Source of the DNA: Clostridiales bacterium
GTDB lineage: Bacteria; Bacillota; Clostridia; Oscillospirales; Oscillospiraceae
Assembly: GCA_019421525.1 (NCBI GenBank)
Contig: JAHZFC010000037.1
Coordinates: forward strand, 2,372 to 14,873
DNA: 12,502 nt
Direction: 5' to 3'
Part shown: piece after piece, positions 4,883 to 12,010 of the stretch
Layout: each line of letters opens with the position of its first letter
Numbering within the stretch: position 1 is the first letter of the stretch
Translations under genes and position numbers: made by a program
The notes under the pieces: model-generated
Database searches by the model: none
Told to the model about the DNA's origin: nothing
The model's input: the letters and a program-made list of their open reading frames with translations, nothing else

Positions 4883-6436
4883 ATGAGCATTAAGATGGAA
4901 GCCGACGTCGTCGTCGTCGCCGCCGGTATGTCCGGCCTGTCCGCCGCTGTTCAGGCCCAGGAGCTGCTCAACGAGCGGGGCGGCGGCAAGGTCATCGCCT
5001 TTGAGAAGTCCGGCACCACCGGCGGCGCGGCCAACATGGGCATGGCCCTGTTCGCCGTGGAGTCCCGCCTGCAGAAAGAGGATATGTACTACTGGACCAA
5101 GGATGAAGCCTTCCTGGACTTCATGGAGTACACCCACTGGCGCGCCGACGCCAAGCTGGTCCGCCGCTGGTTCAACATGTCCGCCGACACCATCGACTGG
5201 CTCATGGGCATGGGCACCCAGTTCCAGGGCGTGTACAAGTACTTCAAGAACTCCCACAAGACCCAGCATATCATCAAGGTGCCCGGCACCAACAAGCCCA
5301 CCGAGCGCTGCGCCTCTGTGAACATCAAGAACATGACCGACTACGGCGTGGAGCTGGGCGTGGACTTCCAGTTCCACACCGCGGTGAAGGACCTGATCAA
5401 GGGCGACAAGGGCCAGATCATCGGCGTCAAGGCCGAGCGGGAGGACGGCACCCCCATCGAGTGCATGGCCAACGCCGTCATCGTGGCCACCGGCGGCATC
5501 GGCAACAACGTGGACATGATCGAGAAGTTCCTGGGCTTCAAGTGGGGCGTGGATATGTTCACCTTCCGCATCCCCGGCCTGGACGGTGACGGCATGAACA
5601 TGGTCTGGCGGGCCGGCGGCAAGCAGGCCCCGGTCACCATGGAGGTCACCTACAACACCCCCGGCGTCACCGACCTGTTCAAGACCCTGTCCGAGACCAT
5701 GCGCCAGCCCAACCTGATGGTCAACCTGGACGGCAAGCGGTTCATGAACGAGTTCTACATGGACAACACCACCTACACCGGCAACAGCCTGCTCCAGCAG
5801 AAGAAGAACTGCGGCTTCACCATCATCGGCTCTGAGATCCTGGACTATTACAAGCAGAACGGCCTGGACTACATCACCTACCACCACGGCATCCGCACCC
5901 TGGACAAGTGGGAGCACGAGAAGAAGCTCTACTTCGCCGGCGAGCAGTCCGACGTGGAGAACTCCGTCTTCGCCAGCGAGGACAAGGACGTGTCTTACAG
6001 CGAGAACGCCGAGCGCAACTTCTGGGAGTTCGACTCCCTGGAGGAGCTGTGCGCCACCACCGGCATCGACCTGGAGAACCTGAAGAAGACCCTGGACGAC
6101 TACAACGACATGGCCGGCGGCTACGACTGGCAGTTCTGCAAGCCCGCCCGCTACCTCAAGGCGGTGGAGGGCCCCAAGTACTATGTGGCCCGCCACTTCC
6201 CCTCCGGCTACGGCTCCCTGGGCGGCATCAAGGTCAACGAGAACATGGAGGTGCTGGACACCCAGCTGGACAAGATCCCCGGCCTGTACTCCTGCGGCAC
6301 CGACTGCGCCACCGTGTTCGGCGACAGCTACTGCTTCTACAACCCCGGCTCCACCATGTCTTATGCCATCAACTCCGGCCGTATCGCGGCCATCGAGTCG
6401 GTCAAGTATATCAACTCTGAGGATTTTGTGGAGTAA
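4883..6436 (+). CDS. FAD-dependent reductase of the fumarate reductase/succinate dehydrogenase flavoprotein family
   Basis: The 517-residue protein starts at ATG 4883 after an AAAGGAG ribosome site. The N-terminus is an FAD dinucleotide-binding fold, DVVVVAAGMSGLSAA (8-22), in which the first Gly of GxGxxG is Ala13. It is followed by EKSGTTGGAANMG, the typical FAD-contact loop. Family hallmarks follow: ANAVIVATGGIG, LMVNLDGKRFMNEF in the middle, and near the C-terminus GLYSCGTDC and YNPGSTMSYAINSGRIAA. These place it with soluble fumarate, urocanate, ketosteroid and related enoate reductases or dehydrogenases. It has no signal peptide, no haem motif and no covalent-FMN domain, so it acts in the cytoplasm and needs outside electrons, most simply from the two preceding gene products. 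The substrate cannot be read from the sequence. It is the last gene of the operon, 48 bases after the NuoF-like gene, and shows very strong C-ending codon bias. Confidence 0.85.
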   Translation: MSIKMEADVVVVAAGMSGLSAAVQAQELLNERGGGKVIAFEKSGTTGGAANMGMALFAVESRLQKEDMYYWTKDEAFLDFMEYTHWRADAKLVRRWFNMSADTIDWLMGMGTQFQGVYKYFKNSHKTQHIIKVPGTNKPTERCASVNIKNMTDYGVELGVDFQFHTAVKDLIKGDKGQIIGVKAEREDGTPIECMANAVIVATGGIGNNVDMIEKFLGFKWGVDMFTFRIPGLDGDGMNMVWRAGGKQAPVTMEVTYNTPGVTDLFKTLSETMRQPNLMVNLDGKRFMNEFYMDNTTYTGNSLLQQKKNCGFTIIGSEILDYYKQNGLDYITYHHGIRTLDKWEHEKKLYFAGEQSDVENSVFASEDKDVSYSENAERNFWEFDSLEELCATTGIDLENLKKTLDDYNDMAGGYDWQFCKPARYLKAVEGPKYYVARHFPSGYGSLGGIKVNENMEVLDTQLDKIPGLYSCGTDCATVFGDSYCFYNPGSTMSYAINSGRIAAIESVKYINSEDFVE

Positions 6437-6451
6437 GCCAAACATGTAAAA

Positions 6452-6487
6452 CAGGGCCCGGAGCGGCGAAAACCGCTCCGGGCCCTG
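6452..6487. terminator. Strong hairpin after the redox operon; intrinsic terminator on the minus strand
   Basis: A perfect 15-bp GC-rich stem (6452-6466 with 6473-6487) has the loop CGAAAA. On the minus strand it is followed by TTTTAC, so it can end transcripts of the carboxypeptidase gene arriving from the right. On the plus strand it begins 15 bases after the flavoprotein stop but has no T run; the repeat's first hairpin follows instead. Confidence 0.7.
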
Positions 6488-6488
6488 A

Positions 6489-6707
6489 GACTGTCGAAAA
6501 AGTATTTTCGACAGTCTCTCGCCGGGGACAAAGCCCCATCCCCGGCGAAAACGGCCCGCGGCAGCGCACGCACTGTCCGTCAGAGACGGCCAGTGCGCAC
6601 GTTTGCGGGCCGAGAAGTGTTTTCGTCCACGCACATGTCGCGGCCGAAAACAAATTTCAATTTATTCGCGCCTGCAGGCGCGAACTCTGCGAGGCTTTTC
6701 GACAAGC
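6489..6707 (+). repeat. Intergenic structured repeat, copy B (related to copy A at 251-441)
   Basis: Read on the plus strand, it contains the CTGTCGAAAA hairpin (14-bp perfect stem with flanking bases, 6487-6500 and 6505-6518). An extra 9-bp hairpin (6519-6527 with 6540-6548) is absent from copy A. A long compound hairpin (6552-6612) has a closing arm containing GCACGTTTGCGGGCCG. After an insertion relative to copy A comes GGCCGAAAAC, then the perfect 20-base palindrome TTCGCGCCTGCAGGCGCGAA (6665-6684), then AACTCTGCGAGGCTTTT. The last 17 bases are identical to copy A. The element lies just after the redox operon, in the same orientation relative to its upstream gene as copy A. It has no coding capacity that I credit. 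Confidence 0.75.
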
Positions 6708-6712
6708 AGTGA

Positions 6713-6755
6713 GCCCGGAGCGGCGAAAACCGCTCCGGGCCCTATATTTTTTCTT
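6713..6755 (+). terminator. Second copy of the terminator hairpin, with a T-rich tail
   Basis: An 11-bp stem (6713-6723 with 6730-6740), loop CGAAAA, is followed by CCTATATTTTTTCTTTTT on the plus strand, giving a plausible terminator for the redox operon. Its 31 bases (6713-6743) are identical to 6456-6486, so the repeat is bracketed by duplicated terminator sequence. Confidence 0.7.
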
Positions 6756-6760
6756 TTTGA

Positions 6761-8134
6761 TCATCTCCGCCGCCGGCCCTGGTACCGCCGGCCGCCGGAC
6801 CGGCTGCTGTAGCGATAGCGGCGCTTCCTCCGGGGCCGGATGACGCCCAGCCAGACCACCAGGAACACAATGAGCACCACCGCCACGACGATCAGCGCCC
6901 GGACCCACCACATGGCCAGGTAGTCCTGCACGGTCTTGACATAGTACTGGAAGTCCGACCGGGCCACACTGTCGGCGGCCACCAGATCCAGAGTACCGTA
7001 GGTCACATCGTTGTACACCACGGTCACCGTGCCCAGCTTGGTCCCCTTTTCCACCGGGGCCTCCACGCTGTCCGCCAGCTCCACCTGGAACTGCACCTGG
7101 CTGGCGTCGTAGTCGGTGGGCAGGGTGGCCTCGATGGAGCCCACCGGCTGGACGATGACATGGTCCGTCTCGTCGGACAGGGTCACTTCCACCTCACGGA
7201 GCACCCCTTCAGTGTTCTCATCCAGGAGGGTCACCCGCCGGAAGTTGTCAAAGGCCCACTCCAGCAGCCGCCGGGACTCGTAGAAGAAATAGCGGGTGGT
7301 GGTGCCGTCGCCGTTGTCAACCGTCTGCGCCCCCAGCACCACGCAGTAGTATGTACGCCCGTCGTCGTCCACCGCAGCGGAGGCCAGGCACTGGCCAGCG
7401 GGGGTGGTGGAGCCGGTCTTGATGCCGATGGCCTTGGAGTAGAGGTAGCCGCTGTAGATCCAGTTGCCGATCAGGGCATTGGTGGTGTGCAGCACCCGCT
7501 CCCCGGCCAGGTTGGTGGCCGGGATGGTGTAGGTGGCCGTGGACACGATGGTGCGGAAGGTGTCATACTCCATGGCCGCCCGGGCCATGATGGTGATGTC
7601 ATAGGCGGTGGTGTAGTGGTCCTCATCGTGGAAGCCGTGGGGGTTGACGAAATGGGTCCCCTCCATGCCCAGCTCCTGGGCCTTGGCGTTCATCATGTCC
7701 ACAAAGTTCTCGATGGAGCCGCCCACCGTCTCGGCCAGGATGTTGCACGCCTCGTTGGCCGAGGAGATCAGGTCGCAGTAGAGCAGCTGCTCCACCGTGA
7801 GCACCTCTCCGGCCTGGATGGCGGGGTTGGCGGTGGAGCTGCCCTCAGGGACCACCACGGCGGAGGTGGAGGCGGTGATGGGCTGGTCCAGGGTGATCTG
7901 GCCCTCCTCCACCGCCTCCAGCACCAGCAGGGAGGTCATGATCTTGGTGATGGAGGCCGGATACATCTTCTCATAGCCGTTGTACTCATAGAGCACGTCC
8001 CCGTAGTCCCCGTCCACGATGATGGCCGCCCCGCACTGGGGTGCCGGGTCATCCAGGGCGGCGGCGGGCAGGGCGCACAGACAGGCCAGGAGGAAAAAAG
8101 CGGTCAAGGCGGAACAAAAACGATATTTTTTCAT
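6761..8134 (-). CDS. Serine-type D-alanyl-D-alanine carboxypeptidase (DacA/DacF family) with C-terminal membrane anchor
   Basis: The 457-residue penicillin-binding protein removes the terminal D-Ala from peptidoglycan stem peptides outside the membrane. It starts at ATG 8132-8134 with GGGAG upstream. Residues 1-26 are a Sec signal peptide (MKKYRF, hydrophobic core, PAAA cleavage region). The three active-site motifs are intact: S61-I-T-K64, S125-A-N127 and K239-T-G241. A PBP5-type C-terminal beta domain follows (about 290-395). Instead of the amphipathic helix common in PBP5, the protein ends in a transmembrane segment (about 413-432) and a 25-residue tail with 13 Arg and one Lys. It is convergent with the redox operon and has its own promoter at 8274-8302. 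Family length is usually 380-430, the excess being the anchor and tail. DacF is the closest named relative, but I cannot separate paralogues. Confidence 0.92.
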   Translation of the reverse strand: MKKYRFCSALTAFFLLACLCALPAAALDDPAPQCGAAIIVDGDYGDVLYEYNGYEKMYPASITKIMTSLLVLEAVEEGQITLDQPITASTSAVVVPEGSSTANPAIQAGEVLTVEQLLYCDLISSANEACNILAETVGGSIENFVDMMNAKAQELGMEGTHFVNPHGFHDEDHYTTAYDITIMARAAMEYDTFRTIVSTATYTIPATNLAGERVLHTTNALIGNWIYSGYLYSKAIGIKTGSTTPAGQCLASAAVDDDGRTYYCVVLGAQTVDNGDGTTTRYFFYESRRLLEWAFDNFRRVTLLDENTEGVLREVEVTLSDETDHVIVQPVGSIEATLPTDYDASQVQFQVELADSVEAPVEKGTKLGTVTVVYNDVTYGTLDLVAADSVARSDFQYYVKTVQDYLAMWWVRALIVVAVVLIVFLVVWLGVIRPRRKRRYRYSSRSGGRRYQGRRRR

Positions 8135-8273
8135 AGGAAACTCCCATCTGATGTGTTATACTAGTCTGGAGGCGGGTTACCGTGCCCGAAGGGGGCCCCA
8201 CAGGGCCGCTCCAGGGATCCTGTTCTCTTTCGTGTCTCATCTGGGTACGCCCATGGGCGGCCCTATGGCTGAT

Positions 8274-8302
8274 ATTATAGCAAATTCTCTTGTCCGGCAC
8301 AA
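8274..8302 (-). promoter_or_regulatory. Promoter of the carboxypeptidase gene, with a long structured leader
   Basis: On the minus strand TTGTGC (8297-8302), a 17-base spacer and a perfect TATAAT (8274-8279) are seen, with initiation near 8267. The resulting leader is about 130 bases and contains a long imperfect GC-rich stem (8166-8175 with 8206-8214). A 7-bp hairpin (8293-8310) overlaps the -35 and could mark a repressor site. No matching plus-strand promoter for comEA is clear in 8135-8398. Confidence 0.7.
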
Positions 8303-8398
8303 CTGCCGGAACAGAAATTTCACAAAAAAGCCCCGTCTGGCTCTGAGCCGCGATACGCAGGCCCTCCCGATCCGGCCGGGGCACAGGGGGCGGATGAT

Positions 8399-8839
8399 AT
8401 GAAGCGGAAGCTGTCCAAGGCGGAGCAGGCGGTGATCGGGGTGACGGCGCTGCTGCTGGCCCTGATGGTGGGCTGGCAGCTGGGCTCCGGCGGCGCCCGG
8501 CAGCTCACCGCCCAGGCCGCCGCCTCTCCATCTGTCGCCCCCTCGCCCGAGGCAAGCCCCGCCGCCCCGGAGGAAGAGGCTGAGCCTGACCCATCCCCGT
8601 CCCCCTCCGCTGGGCCGGTGGACATCAACACCGCCGGGCTGGAGGAGCTCATGGAGCTGCCCGGCATCGGGGAGAAGCGGGCCCAGGCCATCCTGGACTG
8701 GCGGGAGGAGAACGGACCGTTTACCTATGTGGAGGACCTGATCCAGGTGCCGGGCATCGGCGAGGGGATCCTGGCGGGCCTCATCGACCAAGCGATCGCA
8801 GGAGGACAAGCAAATGCCGAAGATACTGGTAGTGGATGA
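8399..8839 (+). CDS. comEA: ComEA-like membrane-anchored helix-hairpin-helix DNA-binding protein
   Basis: The 146-residue protein would bind double-stranded DNA at the cell surface during natural transformation. A single N-terminal membrane helix (about residues 11-29, AVIGVTALLLALMVGWQLG) anchors it. It is followed by a Ser/Pro/Ala/Glu-rich linker (about 40-72), then tandem HhH motifs: VDINTAGLEELMELPGIGEK (74-93) and FTYVEDLIQVPGIGEG, the standard ComEA C-terminal domain. The SLBB domain found in many Firmicute ComEA proteins is missing, so this is a short form. The ATG at 8399 is preceded by GGGGGCGG. The last 26 bases overlap the response regulator gene, suggesting coupled translation. 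No comEC or other uptake gene lies next to it, so a role in transformation is inferred from the family alone. Confidence 0.85.
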   Translation: MKRKLSKAEQAVIGVTALLLALMVGWQLGSGGARQLTAQAAASPSVAPSPEASPAAPEEEAEPDPSPSPSAGPVDINTAGLEELMELPGIGEKRAQAILDWREENGPFTYVEDLIQVPGIGEGILAGLIDQAIAGGQANAEDTGSG

Positions 8840-9509
8840 TGAAAAGGTGCTGGTCAAGGGCATCAAATTCAACCTGGAGAACGAGGGTTATCAGGTGGAG
8901 GTGGGCTACGACGGCCAGGAGGCGGTGGAACAGGCCCGGACCGGGCAGTTCGACCTGATCATCCTGGACCTGATGATGCCCAAGATCGACGGGCTCCAGG
9001 CCTGCATGAAGATCCGGGAGTTCTCCAACGTCCCGGTGATCATGCTCACCGCCCGGGGAGAGGACGCGGACAAGATCATCGGCTTCGAGTGCGGGGCGGA
9101 CGACTACATCACCAAGCCCTTCAACATCCTGGAGCTCAAGGCCCGGGTCCGGGCCCTGCTGCGCCGGGCCGGGCAGACCGCCCAGAAGGAGAAAAGCGCC
9201 AACCGGCTGGAGCGGGGGGCCATCGCCATCGATGTGGACGAGCGGGCCGCCTGGACAAACGGCCATCGGGTGGACCTGACGGCCAAGGAGTTCGACCTCA
9301 TCGAGCTGTTCATGCGCAACCCCGGCCGGGTGTACAGCCGGGAGAATCTGCTGAACCTGGTGTGGGGATATGAGTACATCGGGGAGTTCCGCACCGTGGA
9401 CGTCCATGTTCGCCGCCTGCGGGAGAAGCTGGAGCCCGACCCGGCCAACCCGGAGTATATCCTCACCAAGTGGGGCGTGGGCTATTATTTCAGCAGCCAG
9501 ATCCAATGA
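8814..9509 (+). CDS. OmpR/PhoB-family response regulator
   Basis: The 231-residue cytoplasmic transcription factor is controlled by phosphorylation. The receiver domain (1-118) has the acidic pocket D8-D9, the phospho-acceptor D52 (IILDLMMP), T79 and K101 (TKP), all intact. The C-terminal winged-helix domain (about 130-228) has the typical LTAKEFDLIELFMRNPGRVYSRENLL-type fold, with recognition helix RTVDVHVRRLREKL and the wing WGVGYYF. The start is within comEA, preceded by AGGAGG at proper distance. The kinase gene follows 33 bases later, so they form a cognate pair. The sequence resembles the WalR/PhoP/MtrA group. Targets cannot be read here; cell-envelope genes are a reasonable guess from the neighbouring GerMN lipoprotein. 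Confidence 0.94.
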   Translation: MPKILVVDDEKVLVKGIKFNLENEGYQVEVGYDGQEAVEQARTGQFDLIILDLMMPKIDGLQACMKIREFSNVPVIMLTARGEDADKIIGFECGADDYITKPFNILELKARVRALLRRAGQTAQKEKSANRLERGAIAIDVDERAAWTNGHRVDLTAKEFDLIELFMRNPGRVYSRENLLNLVWGYEYIGEFRTVDVHVRRLREKLEPDPANPEYILTKWGVGYYFSSQIQ

Positions 9510-9542
9510 CGGCGCGCCGCGCCCGGAAAGGAGGGGTCCGAC

Positions 9543-11012
9543 ATGGCCAGAGCCAAGGCAGAACAGGCCGCCGAGCCGGCGGACAGCGGGCGGGTGCCGC
9601 TGTTCCACCGCATCCAGTTCAAATATGCCGTGACCTACCTGCTCCTCATCGCCCTGGTGCTGCTGCTGCTGAACACCTACCCCCTTCTCATGGCCCAGAA
9701 CATGGTGTTCCGCTCCAAGGAGAGCTCCCTGAAGAGCCAGGCCCTGGCCATCGCCACCGCCCTGGGCGTGTCCGAGTCCCTCACCGCCGAGGGGGTGGAG
9801 CAGGCCATGTCCCTGCTGGAGGAGCTGTCCGCCACCCGCATCCTGGTCACCGACGGGGCGGGCCTGATCTTATACGACACCTCGGAGATCGACGACCGGC
9901 TCTACAGCTACGCCCTGCTGGGGGAGGTGGTGGCCGCCCTCCAGGGAGAGGACGTGTTCCGCTCGGAATACCGGGACGGGGCCTTCCGTTCCCGGGCCGC
10001 GGTGCCCGTGGTGTACCGGGGGATCACCCTGGGGGCGGTGTACCTCTACGAATACGACACCGGGCAGGCGGAGCTGCTGCGATCCATCCAGTCCAACCTC
10101 CGGTACATCTCCATCATGATCGCCTGCCTGTCCCTGCTGCTGGCCATGGTGCTGTCCAAGGCCCTGACCCGCAGCATCAGCCAGCTTTTGAAGGCCATAC
10201 ACACCGTGCGCCAGGGCGAGTACAGCCACCGGGTCACCCTGAAGAGCAAGGACGAGCTGGCCCAGCTGGCCGACGAGTTCAACCAGCTCACCGGGCGGCT
10301 CCAGACCACTGAGGAGGCCCGCCGCCGCTTCGTGTCCGACGCCTCCCACGAGCTCAAGACCCCCCTGGCCTCCATCCGGCTGCTCACCGACTCCATCCTC
10401 CAGACGGACAATGTGGACATGGACACGGTGAAGGAGTTCGTGGCCGACATCGGGGAGGAGGCCGACCGCCTGACCCGCATCAGTGAAAAGCTGCTCACCC
10501 TCACCCGGCTGGACAGCCAGCCCGAGCTGGTCCGGGAGCCGGTGGAGCTGGGCGCCGTGGTGGACAAGGTGGTCCATATGCTCCGCCCCCTGGCCGGGGC
10601 GGTGAATGTGGAGCTGGTGTGCTCGCTGGAGCCCGCCTGCGCCCTTCTGGCCACAGAGGACGACCTGTACCAGATCGTCTTCAACCTGGTGGAGAACGCC
10701 ATCAAGTACAACCTCCCCGGGGGCCGGGTGGAGGTGTCCGCCTTCCACCGGGATGACAGGGTGGTGCTGGAGGTGGCGGACACCGGGGTGGGCATCGCCG
10801 AAGAGGACATGCCCCGCATCTTCGACCGCTTTTACCGGGTGGACAAGGCCCGCTCCCGGGCCGCCGGCGGCGCCGGGCTTGGCCTGTCCATCGTCAGTGA
10901 CACCGTCAAGGTCCACGGGGGCACCATCTCCGTCCAGCGCCGGCAGGACGTCTCCGGCACCCGATTCACCGTGGACTTTCCCGCCTATGCCGAGGGGAGG
11001 GACCGGACATGA
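9543..11012 (+). CDS. HAMP-domain sensor histidine kinase, partner of the upstream regulator
   Basis: The 489-residue membrane kinase starts at ATG 9543 after a strong AAAGGAGGGG site. Layout: a cytoplasmic N-terminus of about 27 residues; membrane helix 1 (about 28-46); an extracytoplasmic sensor region of about 140 residues with no domain I recognise (it contains a TRILVTDGAGLILYDTS stretch like a PAS-type/dCACHE fold); membrane helix 2 (about 188-206); HAMP; the HisKA H-box FVSDASHELKTPLASI with His269; and a HATPase domain with N-box N381-LVENAIKY, G1 DTGVGI (413-418), an F-box FDRFYRVD and G2 GGAGLGLSI. All catalytic boxes are intact. The stop overlaps the next start by four bases (ATGA), tying its synthesis to the GerMN lipoprotein. 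The signal sensed is unknown. Confidence 0.94.
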   Translation: MARAKAEQAAEPADSGRVPLFHRIQFKYAVTYLLLIALVLLLLNTYPLLMAQNMVFRSKESSLKSQALAIATALGVSESLTAEGVEQAMSLLEELSATRILVTDGAGLILYDTSEIDDRLYSYALLGEVVAALQGEDVFRSEYRDGAFRSRAAVPVVYRGITLGAVYLYEYDTGQAELLRSIQSNLRYISIMIACLSLLLAMVLSKALTRSISQLLKAIHTVRQGEYSHRVTLKSKDELAQLADEFNQLTGRLQTTEEARRRFVSDASHELKTPLASIRLLTDSILQTDNVDMDTVKEFVADIGEEADRLTRISEKLLTLTRLDSQPELVREPVELGAVVDKVVHMLRPLAGAVNVELVCSLEPACALLATEDDLYQIVFNLVENAIKYNLPGGRVEVSAFHRDDRVVLEVADTGVGIAEEDMPRIFDRFYRVDKARSRAAGGAGLGLSIVSDTVKVHGGTISVQRRQDVSGTRFTVDFPAYAEGRDRT

Positions 11013-11932
11013 CATACAGGCGCCTGCTCCGGGCCGTGCCCGCCCTGCTGGCGATGGTCCTGGCCCTGACCGCCTGCTCCCCCGCCCAACAGACAGGGAC
11101 GGAGCATGTGCTGTGGTTCGCCAACGACCTGTCCGACTGGGAGGGCCCCCGGTATGAGGCCATCTCCCCCGTTCCCTACACAGGTGAGCTGACGGTGGAC
11201 GCCCTGCTGGACGCCCTGCTCTCCGGCCCCCCGGCGGACAGCGGCCTGCGCTCCCCCTTCCCCTCCGGCACCCGGCTGCTGGGCTGGCAGCTGGACGAGG
11301 ACGGCCTTTTGTGGGTGGACCTGTCGGAGAGCTACGGCAGCCTGACGGGCATCGCCCTGACGGTGGCCGACTACTGCCTCACCCTCACCCTCAGCCAGGC
11401 GGAGGGGGTGGAACGGGTGGTCATCACCGTCAGTGGCCGCACCATCAGCTACCGCTACCGCCAGGAGCTGGACCCCTCCCAGGTCGTCCTGTCCGGGGTG
11501 GAGGAGACCCCGGTGGAGGTGTCGGCGGTGCTGTACTTCCCCCGCTCCGGCGGCCGGGGACTGGGCTTTGAGAGCCGCACCTTCCAGCTCACCGAGGAGG
11601 ACGTATTGGTGGACGTGGTGGCCCGCGCCCTTCTGGGCGGCCCGGAGGACAGCGACCTGACCCGGGCGATCCCGGACAGCGTCCAGCTGTACTCCGCCTC
11701 GCTGGAGGACGGGGTGTGCGTGCTCAACTTCTCCCAGGCCCTGCTGGACGATATGCCCGACCAGGCCGACCAGCAGACCCTGCTGATCTACTCCATCGTC
11801 AACACCATGGGCAACCTGGACTCGGTGGACTCGGTGCTCTTCCAGGTGGAGGGGGAGACCCTGTCCGCCTACGGCAGTGTGGACCTGTCCGCCCCGCTGG
11901 AGCCCGACTTCGGCCTGGTGGGCAACGACTGA
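11009..11932 (+). CDS. GerMN-domain lipoprotein, possible accessory of the sensor kinase
   Basis: The 307-residue protein begins with a lipoprotein signal peptide: MTYRRLLR, a hydrophobic core, and the lipobox L-T-A-C23. Two GerMN-like units are visible: residues about 58-145 (LTVDALLDALLSGPP, then LWVDLSESYG and a LTLTLSQAEGVERVVITVSG strand) and about 190-285 (LVDVVARALLGGPED, VCVLNFSQALLDDMP, IYSIVNTMGNLDSVDSVLFQ). Paired GerMN units occur in spore-germination GerM and in actinobacterial LpqB. Its start overlaps the kinase stop by four bases, so it is made with the two-component system. LpqB is encoded next to MtrA-MtrB and acts on that kinase; a similar extracytoplasmic role here is inference. 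A direct role in sporulation or germination, as for GerM, is the alternative. Confidence 0.87.
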   Translation: MTYRRLLRAVPALLAMVLALTACSPAQQTGTEHVLWFANDLSDWEGPRYEAISPVPYTGELTVDALLDALLSGPPADSGLRSPFPSGTRLLGWQLDEDGLLWVDLSESYGSLTGIALTVADYCLTLTLSQAEGVERVVITVSGRTISYRYRQELDPSQVVLSGVEETPVEVSAVLYFPRSGGRGLGFESRTFQLTEEDVLVDVVARALLGGPEDSDLTRAIPDSVQLYSASLEDGVCVLNFSQALLDDMPDQADQQTLLIYSIVNTMGNLDSVDSVLFQVEGETLSAYGSVDLSAPLEPDFGLVGND

Positions 11933-11942
11933 CGCCCCGGCA

Positions 11943-11972
11943 TTGACACCGTATGCTTTAGTGTGGTAAAAT
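11943..11972 (+). promoter_or_regulatory. Sigma-A promoter of the sulfhydrylase gene
   Basis: A perfect -35 TTGACA (11943-11948), an 18-base spacer and TAAAAT (11967-11972) with an extended-10 TG one base before it are seen. Initiation near 11979 leaves a leader of about 30 bases, too short for a SAM riboswitch or T-box. No terminator hairpin separates this promoter from the preceding lipoprotein gene, so read-through from upstream is possible. Confidence 0.85.
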
Positions 11973-12010
11973 TCCAGTTACTTTATTTTCCGGAAAGGAC
12001 GCGATACCCC

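Noticed and set aside
4865..6634. A 589-codon open frame on the minus strand
   Set aside because: It lies opposite the flavoprotein gene and has the same low-complexity Val/Gly/His/Leu composition; no ribosome site or domain is seen.
8046..8134. Lipobox (LLAC) in the carboxypeptidase signal peptide
   Set aside because: The cysteine is followed by further hydrophobic residues and a better signal peptidase I site (PAAA-LDD); the protein already has a C-terminal anchor.
7160..8164. A 334-codon plus-strand open frame
   Set aside because: It is antisense to the carboxypeptidase gene, whose SxxK, SxN and KTG motifs are intact; the antisense product is Gly/Val/His-rich noise.
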